A stretch of 7,154 bases of DNA from Syntrophomonadaceae bacterium (GTDB taxonomy: Bacteria > Bacillota_D > Dethiobacteria > DTU022). Shown one piece after another: positions 1-5,125 of this stretch (its first letter is position 1; every line of letters begins with the position of its first letter). Both the position numbers and the translations under genes were made by a program. The stretch lies in the NCBI GenBank assembly GCA_003562605.1, contig PWUG01000249.1:1-7154 (forward strand). The letters are read 5' to 3'. Below the pieces are notes generated by a model. The model ran no database searches and had not been told where the DNA came from. It was given only the letters and a program-made list of their open reading frames with translations.

Positions 1-949
1 GGCCATGCTAAAACCCGATGTGCGGATAGTGAACTGTGCCCGGGGCGGCCTGATCGATGAAGACGCCCTCTGCGCCGCCCTGCAGGAAGGCCGGGTTGCC
101 GGTGCCGCTCTCGATGTTTTTGAGCAGGAACCACCAACCAGCTGCAGCCTCCTGGAGCAGGATAAATTTATAGCTACCCCTCACCTGGGAGCCTCTACCC
201 GTGAAGCCCAGACCAATGTTGCCCTGCAGGTTGCCGAGCAGGTCATCAAGGCTTTGCAGGGGGAACCGATTGTTTCAGCAGTCAATATGCCGGCATTATT
301 ACCGGAGACGAGGGCCGCGCTGGAGCCCTATTTTCCGCTGATGCAGGTGCTCGGCAGTTTTTACATGCAGGTTTTCGGCGGCTCGGTCGATGAAATCGAG
401 CTTACTTACTTCGGTAATATCACTTCCCAGCCGCTTGAGCTTTTGACCACTTCCTGCCTGATTGGATTTCTGCGTCACATTATCGGGGATGGAGTTAACT
501 GGGTCAATGCCCCCTATATTGCCAAAGGCAGGGGAATTGCTATTCGGGAGACATCAACCACTGAAATTAAACACTATAACAACATGATCAGGATGACGGG
601 GAGATCGGGAAAAGAAGAGCACCATATTTCCGGAACCATGCGCAGCAATGGTATGCGCATTGTTCGGGTCGACGATTACCTGATTGAAATTACCCCGTCC
701 AGATATATGCTGGTTACAACTCATCAGGATCGCCCCGGGGTAGTTGGAAAAATCGGGACTTTACTGAGTGATGAAAATATTAATATCGCGTCCATGCAGC
801 TGGGCCGAAACAAGGCCGATCACAAAGCGATGATGTTTATCCAGGTTGATGAGGAGATAAGCAAGAAAATCCTCAACAAGGTACAAGAACTCGATTTTAT
901 CATCAAGGCCAGTTTTGTGACCCTGCCGAATGTACCTCTTAACGGATAA
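1..949 (+). CDS. serA: D-3-phosphoglycerate dehydrogenase, C-terminal part (5' end outside window)
   Basis: This enzyme oxidises 3-phosphoglycerate to 3-phosphohydroxypyruvate with NAD+, the first step of serine biosynthesis, in the cytosol. The reading frame is open from base 2, so the ATG at 5 is probably internal; about 210 N-terminal residues of a usual ~525 are missing. The 2-hydroxyacid dehydrogenase core is visible: NCARGG with the catalytic Arg (codon 41-43), DVFEQEP with the catalytic Glu (128-130) and TPHLGAST with the catalytic His (182-184). The next ~140 residues fit the intervening (ASB) domain of long-type SerA. The last ~75 residues form an ACT domain (RPGVVGKIGTLL, then NINIASMQLGR), the usual site for serine feedback. 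No frameshift is seen. No terminator is evident before the next gene 91 bases on, so read-through is possible. The long form with both ASB and ACT domains argues against a generic 2-hydroxyacid dehydrogenase. Confidence 0.95.
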   Translation, partial: AMLKPDVRIVNCARGGLIDEDALCAALQEGRVAGAALDVFEQEPPTSCSLLEQDKFIATPHLGASTREAQTNVALQVAEQVIKALQGEPIVSAVNMPALLPETRAALEPYFPLMQVLGSFYMQVFGGSVDEIELTYFGNITSQPLELLTTSCLIGFLRHIIGDGVNWVNAPYIAKGRGIAIRETSTTEIKHYNNMIRMTGRSGKEEHHISGTMRSNGMRIVRVDDYLIEITPSRYMLVTTHQDRPGVVGKIGTLLSDENINIASMQLGRNKADHKAMMFIQVDEEISKKILNKVQELDFIIKASFVTLPNVPLNG

Positions 950-1040
950 AGATAAGACGCACACGAAATCCGGGCCTTGCCATCCGGCAAATGAAAATGC
1001 CAATGAACTGTTTATAGTGTAAAGGAGTCACAAAGGCGTC

Positions 1041-1445
1041 ATGGAAAAAGGAAAAAACCTGTATGACTATTTTGAGAAAGATCGTTTTGCAAAACATACC
1101 GGCATCGAAATGCTCGAAATCACCGATAAAAGCGCCAGAGCGAAACTGACCGTAAGGGAGCATCATTTAAACGGGGTAAGCATAGTTCACGGGGGAGCGC
1201 TGTTCACTTTGGCCGATCTGGTCTTCGGAGCTCTCGGCTATGTCCATGATCAGAATGCTGTTTCTATCAATGCCAGCATTTCCTACTTTAAAGCGGTCCG
1301 CGGAGGGACGCTCTTTGCTGATGGTAAACTGGTTGCACTAACCCCAAAGTTTGGATCATATACAGTGCAGATTAGAGATGAAAAAGGCAATCTGATCGCT
1401 GTCTTTCAGGGTCTTGGCTACAGGAGGCAGAAAGATGGCGATTGA
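1041..1445 (+). CDS. PaaI-type hotdog-fold acyl-CoA thioesterase
   Basis: The 134-residue protein has the length and pattern of the PaaI/YbgC-like single-domain hotdog thioesterases, which hydrolyse acyl-CoA to free acid and CoA in the cytosol, usually as tetramers. The diagnostic segment is N44-x5-HGG(50-52)-x6-D59 (HGGALFTLADL), where Asp59 matches the family's catalytic Asp and HGG the oxyanion/CoA-binding turn. A SINASISYFKAV strand and a closing RRQKDGD tail complete the fold. The ATG at 1041 has AAGGAG at 1022-1027, a rather long 13-base spacing; no in-frame alternative start is nearer. Its last 11 bases overlap the start of meaB, which implies translational coupling and a shared job in acyl-CoA metabolism. 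The substrate cannot be read from sequence: PaaI of E. coli prefers hydroxyphenylacetyl-CoA, but relatives act on many acyl chains. A role in clearing stalled or wrong acyl-CoAs is inference. Confidence 0.85.
   Translation: MEKGKNLYDYFEKDRFAKHTGIEMLEITDKSARAKLTVREHHLNGVSIVHGGALFTLADLVFGALGYVHDQNAVSINASISYFKAVRGGTLFADGKLVALTPKFGSYTVQIRDEKGNLIAVFQGLGYRRQKDGD
1422..1427 (+). promoter_or_regulatory. Ribosome binding site that fixes the meaB start
   Basis: AGGAGG lies inside the end of the thioesterase gene, 7 bases before the ATG at 1435. It selects that ATG over the upstream in-frame TTG at 1414, which would add seven residues and has no comparable site. Confidence 0.8.
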
Positions 1446-2397
1446 CCTGGACAAAAAAATTATTGAAGAGAGCCTGCAGGGAAATGCTTATTCTTTGGGC
1501 AGGCTGATTACTTTCCTCGAGGATCGGGTAAAAAGGGCGCAGATTGTCAAAGAGATCGAACCATATACCGGCAATGCTTTTGTTATTGGCATTACCGGAC
1601 CTCCGGGAGTAGGGAAGAGCACCCTGATTAACTCCCTGGTCACCCATTTCAGGAGCCAGGGTTTTTCGCTCGGCCTGCTTTGCATAGATCCGACCAGTCC
1701 TGTTTCCGGAGGATCGCTCCTCGGGGATCGCCTGCGGATGGAGGAGCACAGCCTTGACCCCGATGTCTTTATCCGCAGCCTACCGGCAAGAGACCGCCTG
1801 GGTGGGATTTCACCAACATCAAGGGAAGTGATCAAAGTGCTTGATGCTTCCGGCAAAGATATTATTATTGTCGAAAGCGTCGGGGCAGGCCAGACCCAGT
1901 TTGAGATCAAAAAAATTGTTGATACGGTTGTGGTGGTTACAGTGCCGGGACTGGGTGACAGCATCCAAATGTTAAAAGCGGGCCTGACGGAGATAGCCGA
2001 CATTTTTGTTCTTAACAAGTCTGATCGCGAAGGCGCCGATCAGGCTAAAAGAGAACTGGAAGATGCAGCATTCCGGTATGCAGGCGCATGGAAGCCCCCG
2101 GTTGTTTCTACTGTTGCAACCAGGAATGAAGGGCTTGCCGAACTTTGTGATGCGGTGGCCGGTCACCGGAAGTTCCTGCAGGAAAGCGGGCTCATGGAAG
2201 AGATGCGCAGGCAAAGAAATTTAGATTATACCATGGAATTGGTATTGGATTTGATCAAAAATGAAGTTGAAAGACGTCTTGAGGAAAACAGCAAACTAAA
2301 GGAACTTATGGATAAGGCAAACAAAGGAACCCTGGATCCCTGGTCTGCAGCCGGCCAGATCTTTGAGCGTATTTTGGATCCGCGGCCGGGTGATTGA
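1435..2397 (+). CDS. meaB: MeaB/ArgK-family GTPase, chaperone of B12-dependent acyl-CoA mutase
   Basis: MeaB is a cytosolic G3E-class GTPase that binds adenosylcobalamin-dependent acyl-CoA mutases (methylmalonyl-CoA mutase and relatives), gates cofactor loading and protects them from inactivation. The 320-residue protein has the family length. Motifs in order: Walker A GPPGVGKST (55-63), the DPTSP loop (85-89), GDRLRM (97-102), a switch segment ESVGAGQTQ (147-155), PGLGDSIQMLKAG (171-183) and NKSD (194-197) for guanine recognition. The C-terminal ~90 residues form the helical arm used for dimerisation. The switch reads GQTQ where I remember most members having GQSE, a mild deviation. Start: ATG 1435 with AGGAGG 7 bases upstream. 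The gene overlaps the thioesterase gene by 11 bases and converges on the carboxyltransferase gene with an 8-base gap. No mutase gene is present, so which mutase it serves (methylmalonyl-, isobutyryl- or another) is unknown. An older name, ArgK, reflects a disproved transport-kinase role. Confidence 0.93.
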   Translation: MAIDLDKKIIEESLQGNAYSLGRLITFLEDRVKRAQIVKEIEPYTGNAFVIGITGPPGVGKSTLINSLVTHFRSQGFSLGLLCIDPTSPVSGGSLLGDRLRMEEHSLDPDVFIRSLPARDRLGGISPTSREVIKVLDASGKDIIIVESVGAGQTQFEIKKIVDTVVVVTVPGLGDSIQMLKAGLTEIADIFVLNKSDREGADQAKRELEDAAFRYAGAWKPPVVSTVATRNEGLAELCDAVAGHRKFLQESGLMEEMRRQRNLDYTMELVLDLIKNEVERRLEENSKLKELMDKANKGTLDPWSAAGQIFERILDPRPGD

Positions 2398-2405
2398 AAG
2401 CTTTT

Positions 2406-3965
2406 TTAAAGCGGTATATTGCCGTGTTTCCGGCGGGGTTTTTCCTCAACCTTGGTCTTCATCATCTGAAGGGCTGAAATTAACCGGGCCCTGGTTTCCT
2501 GCGGTTCGATCACATCATCAAGCAGCATTTTACCGGCAGGATTAAAGGGGTTTGAGTAATAATAGTCATAGTCCCTGATCCTTTTTTCCCTCTCTGCGGC
2601 CTGGTCTTCAGCTTCTGTCAGTTCCTTTTTAAAGATAATGTCTACGGCAGCCGCAGTATCGAGGACGACGGGTTTGGCGATGGGCCAGGCAAACATCTGG
2701 TCGACTTCAGTGCCTTTGCAGCACATGGCCATGACGGCGCCGCCGTAATTCTTGCGCATATTCAGGGTAATCTTGGGCACGGTTGCTTCCGAATAGGCGT
2801 AAAGCATTTTAGCGCCGTGCCTGATTATTCCTCCATACTCCTGGTCTTTTCCGGGCATAAAACCGGGCACATCGACCAGGTTGATCAGGGGAATATTGAA
2901 GGCGTCACAGAACCTGATGAAGCGGGCGCCTTTATCGGAAGAATTGATGTCCAGGCAGCCGGCCATAACCAGTGGCTGGTTGGCGACAACACCGACCGTG
3001 CTTCCATCAAGCCTGGCGAAGCCGACTACCAGGGTTTGCCCGAACTTGGGAAGAATTTCCATGAAATCCCCCTTATCGAAGATCTGGTAAATGACTTTCT
3101 TTACATCGTAAGGAACACGAAAGTCATCGGGAACAATCTCCATCAGGTCTTCGGTGGACCTCTTGGGGTCATCGCCTGTATCAACTACCGGCGGATTTTC
3201 GATATTGTTGAGGGGAAGGAAGCCAAGCAGTCTTTTGATTCCCAGCAGGCACTCCCGGTCATTCGGATAAACGAAATGGGCATTGCCGCTTATCTCGGAG
3301 TGTATTTTAGCTCCGCCGAGGCTTTCAATGTCCATTTGCTCTCCGGTAACGGCTTTGATCACGCCGGGTCCGGTAATAAACATCTGGCTGGTATTTTCAA
3401 CCATAAAAATAAAGTCGGTGATGGCCGGTGAATAGACGGCCACTCCGGCACAGGTGCCCATGATTGCCGAGATTTGAGGGATTACACCGGAGGCCTTTGT
3501 ATTACGGTGAAACATGCCGGCAACATTGCGGGAAGCGGTAAAACCTTCGTGGATCCTGCCTCCGCCGGATTCATAAAGCCCGATCAGGGGCGCGCCTACC
3601 ATGATTGCCTTGTCGATCGTATAGCATATCTTTGCGCCGTGGGTGGTGCCGACTGAACCACCCAAAACGGTGACATCTTCAGAAAAAATAAAAACCAGCC
3701 TGCCGTCAATGGTTCCGTATCCGGTAACCACTCCGTCACCCGGGAATTTTTTTTCCTGCATATTGAAATCGTAACACTGGTGTTCTGCAAGGGTATTAAA
3801 TTCAATAAAACTGTCGGGATCCAGGAGGAACTCAATCCTTTCCCTGGCGGTTAGCTTTCCCCGGGTATGCTGCTTCTCAATGGCTTTTTCGCCTCCGCCA
3901 AGCCTTGCTTTTTCTTTCAGAGAGCGCAGCCTTTCGGTTTCGGTTTGATAGGTTCTTTCAGGCAT
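2406..3965 (-). CDS. Acyl-CoA carboxyltransferase, PccB/MmdA family (propionyl-CoA carboxylase beta-like)
   Basis: This 519-residue protein is a full-length biotin-dependent carboxyltransferase with two crotonase-type lobes. It would move CO2 between carboxybiotin and an acyl-CoA (propionyl-CoA to methylmalonyl-CoA, or the reverse in a Na+-pumping decarboxylase). N-lobe marks: TARERIEFLLD (39-49), GGSVGTTHGAK (102-112), SGGGRIHEG (133-141), GVIPQISAIMGTCAG (160-174) and AVYSPAITDFIFMV (176-189). C-lobe marks: VDVPGFMPGKDQEYGG (364-379), IRHGAKMLYAYSEATVPK (381-398) and RKNYGGAV (404-411). It ends RKHGNIPL, the familiar PCC-beta tail. Start: minus-strand ATG at 3965 with GGAGTG 7 bases upstream. 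Deviations from typical PccB are SGGGR for SGGAR, GTCAGVAV for GPCAGGAV, and GGAVMAM where PccB has GGAYDVM. Strict propionyl-CoA specificity is therefore not assured. No biotin carboxylase, biotin carrier or decarboxylase membrane subunit is nearby. It is divergent from the crotonase gene, with its own strong promoter. Confidence 0.9.
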   Translation of the reverse strand: MPERTYQTETERLRSLKEKARLGGGEKAIEKQHTRGKLTARERIEFLLDPDSFIEFNTLAEHQCYDFNMQEKKFPGDGVVTGYGTIDGRLVFIFSEDVTVLGGSVGTTHGAKICYTIDKAIMVGAPLIGLYESGGGRIHEGFTASRNVAGMFHRNTKASGVIPQISAIMGTCAGVAVYSPAITDFIFMVENTSQMFITGPGVIKAVTGEQMDIESLGGAKIHSEISGNAHFVYPNDRECLLGIKRLLGFLPLNNIENPPVVDTGDDPKRSTEDLMEIVPDDFRVPYDVKKVIYQIFDKGDFMEILPKFGQTLVVGFARLDGSTVGVVANQPLVMAGCLDINSSDKGARFIRFCDAFNIPLINLVDVPGFMPGKDQEYGGIIRHGAKMLYAYSEATVPKITLNMRKNYGGAVMAMCCKGTEVDQMFAWPIAKPVVLDTAAAVDIIFKKELTEAEDQAAEREKRIRDYDYYYSNPFNPAGKMLLDDVIEPQETRARLISALQMMKTKVEEKPRRKHGNIPL

Positions 3966-3972
3966 TATTATT

Positions 3973-3978
3973 CACTCC
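3973..3978 (-). promoter_or_regulatory. Ribosome binding site of the carboxyltransferase gene
   Basis: On the minus strand GGAGTG sits 7 bases before the ATG at 3965, supporting that start and the 519-residue product. Confidence 0.7.
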
Positions 3979-4058
3979 ATTTTTGTCAGATATAGTTAAG
4001 CCTGTCCGGGGTGGGGGGCGAAGCAAGAGTGGCTTATAATCGGAATTAAGCTGAAAAT

Positions 4059-4087
4059 ATTATACATTCAGGCCAAAACAAAGTCAA
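4059..4087 (-). promoter_or_regulatory. SigA/sigma70-type promoter for the carboxyltransferase gene
   Basis: Read on the minus strand, TTGACT (4087-4082) is followed after exactly 17 bases by a perfect TATAAT (4064-4059). Transcription would begin near 4052 and give a leader of about 86 bases before the ATG at 3965. This is the best promoter match in the window. Confidence 0.75.
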
Positions 4088-4102
4088 TGGTCAGGGTTGA
4101 CC
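4083..4102. promoter_or_regulatory. Candidate operator: overlapping inverted repeats between two divergent promoters
   Basis: Two overlapping dyads occur here: GTCAA (4083-4087) with TTGAC (4097-4101), and GGTCA (4089-4093) with TGACC (4098-4102). They cover both -35 boxes, so a bound regulator would block or activate both directions. Part of the symmetry is unavoidable, because two divergent TTGAC -35 boxes are themselves an inverted repeat. The GGTCA half at 4089-4093 is not explained that way. No regulator gene lies in the window. Confidence 0.4.
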
Positions 4103-4125
4103 GATTTCGAACTCTTCAGTAAAAT
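4097..4125 (+). promoter_or_regulatory. SigA/sigma70-type promoter for the crotonase gene
   Basis: TTGACC (4097-4102) is followed after exactly 17 bases by TAAAAT (4120-4125), a near-consensus pair. Transcription would start near 4132, about 40 bases before the crotonase start. Its -35 box is separated by 9 bases from the -35 box of the opposite promoter. Confidence 0.65.
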
Positions 4126-4161
4126 CCAAAGAAGCATAGTTTTATAAAAAATATACCAGCC

Positions 4162-4172
4162 AGGGTGAGGGG
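4162..4172 (+). promoter_or_regulatory. Purine-rich ribosome binding site with ambiguous start choice
   Basis: The stretch AGGGTGAGGGG precedes the crotonase gene. AGGG (4162-4165) is 6 bases from the GTG at 4172. GAGGGG (4167-4172) is 8 bases from the in-frame TTG at 4181 but runs straight into the GTG. Either codon could be used; the difference is three residues. Confidence 0.45.
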
Positions 4173-4957
4173 TGGACCGCTTGCAATATTTTCAGCTCAG
4201 TAAAGAGGATGGGATAACCGAAATCTTGATTGATCGCTCTGCGCAGCGAAATGCCTTTAATGAAAAGATGTGGATGAAACTGGCCGAAATTATGGAATCT
4301 TGTTCTGCCGACAGAGGCACAAAGGTTGTGATCATTACCGGAGCGGGAAACTCTTTTGCCTCCGGAGCGGACATTACTCAGCTTAAGGATTTAACCGACA
4401 TAGATAAACGCCATCACTATCTGTGCTGTGTCGAAAGGGCAATCGAAAGTATCATCCACTGCCCCCAGCCTGTTATCGCGATGATTAACGGTTGGGCCAT
4501 CGGAGCGGGTTGTGAACTGGCGATTGCCTGCGATATAAGAATTTGCGCAGCAGAAGCGAAATTCAGCGTTCCCGCGGCAAAACTTGGTATAGTTCTGCAC
4601 CATAGTTTAATCCAGAGAATTGTAAACCTGGTGGGCATGGCGGCAGCCAAAGAACTGCTGTTTGTCGGGGAACCGGTTTCTGCAGAGCGGGCATACGCTA
4701 TCGGCCTTGTCAACAAGGTTACTCCCGCGTCGGAACTGAGAGCTGTCACCGCCGGGATGGCGCGAAAAATTGCCGGCAATGCACCGCTGGCAGTAAGAGG
4801 TATGAAAGAGGCTCTGACCCGCCTGTCTGAACCCGATCAGCAGAAAGATCTGAGCGGCCTGGATCAGCTTGAAAAGGTTGCATTCGAAAGTGATGATTTC
4901 ATAGAAGGTGCCACTGCCTTTATGGAAAAGAGAAAGCCGGTTTGGAAAGGGAAATAA
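4172..4957 (+). CDS. Crotonase-fold (enoyl-CoA hydratase/isomerase family) protein with one catalytic Glu missing
   Basis: This 261-residue cytosolic protein has the length and fold marks of the crotonase superfamily, which stabilises acyl-CoA enolates. The first oxyanion-hole segment is SFASGADITQL (61-71), the second GAGCELAIACD (111-121). An ending of EGATAFMEKRKP (245-256) is typical. Glu115 matches the first catalytic Glu of classical hydratases (rat Glu144). The position of the second (Glu164) is Ala135, in FSVPAAKLGI, so ordinary syn-hydration of enoyl-CoA is doubtful. The region after it (VLHHSLIQR) is also unusual. E. coli methylmalonyl-CoA decarboxylase (YgfG) likewise has 261 residues and lacks that Glu, but its His in GHD and Tyr after LGVP are Ala and Leu here (comparison from memory), so that assignment is weak. 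The start is GTG 4172 or TTG 4181. The gene is divergent from the carboxyltransferase gene with back-to-back promoters, suggesting a shared acyl-CoA pathway. Confidence 0.85.
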   Translation: MDRLQYFQLSKEDGITEILIDRSAQRNAFNEKMWMKLAEIMESCSADRGTKVVIITGAGNSFASGADITQLKDLTDIDKRHHYLCCVERAIESIIHCPQPVIAMINGWAIGAGCELAIACDIRICAAEAKFSVPAAKLGIVLHHSLIQRIVNLVGMAAAKELLFVGEPVSAERAYAIGLVNKVTPASELRAVTAGMARKIAGNAPLAVRGMKEALTRLSEPDQQKDLSGLDQLEKVAFESDDFIEGATAFMEKRKPVWKGK

Positions 4958-5111
4958 TAAATTGATGGGAAATGTACAGTTGCAGTTAAGCTGACCGGAA
5001 AAGCTGTTTCTTTTATAAGCCGGGGAGTATAATAAGGGAGGATATGGACACAACAGTCAAGAAGTTTGGTTCAAGAGTTATCCTTAGCAGTGTAGTATGT
5101 TGCTCAGGCAG

Positions 5112-5117
5112 AAAGGG
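5112..5117 (+). promoter_or_regulatory. Weak ribosome binding site favouring the GTG start of the sugar transferase
   Basis: AAAGGG is 8 bases from the GTG at 5126 but only 2 from the in-frame TTG at 5120 and 17 from the ATG at 5135. Spacing favours the GTG; the three options differ by at most five residues. Confidence 0.4.
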
Positions 5118-5125
5118 CGTTGGCT

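Noticed and set aside
977..990. Small hairpin TTGCC-ATCC-GGCAA between serA and the thioesterase gene
   Set aside because: It is only a 5-bp stem with no T-run after it, so termination is not supported, and no promoter with two good boxes was found in this gap.
1488..2018. 176-codon open frame on the minus strand
   Set aside because: It is antisense to the conserved GTPase core of meaB and shows only low-complexity Ser/Thr/Ile-rich sequence, so it is a shadow.
2351..2412. Possible terminator between the convergent genes: CCGGCC (2351-2356) with GGCCGG (2384-2389), then a T6 run; also GCTTT-TTT-AAAGC at 2400-2412
   Set aside because: The GC stem is inside meaB with a 27-base loop and ends 12 bases before the T-run, and the second hairpin is short and AT-rich. 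Neither fits an intrinsic terminator well.
2817..3431. 204-codon open frame on the plus strand
   Set aside because: It lies wholly antisense inside the carboxyltransferase gene, whose motifs are intact end to end. It has no ribosome site or recognisable domain and is a codon-bias shadow.
4035..4040. Perfect TATAAT on the plus strand in the divergent region
   Set aside because: No -35-like sequence lies 16-18 bases upstream (the area is G-rich), and a better plus-strand promoter exists at 4097-4125.
4046..4994. Repeated 9-mer TTAAGCTGA at 4046-4054 and 4986-4994, on either side of the crotonase gene
   Set aside because: A 9-base match over this length is expected by chance, and the surrounding bases do not match, so it is not evidence of a mobile element or attachment site.
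4994..5014. Possible terminator after the crotonase gene (GGAAA-AGCTG-TTTCT followed by TTTT)
   Set aside because: The stem is AT-rich with a wobble pair and would be unstable, so the evidence is insufficient.
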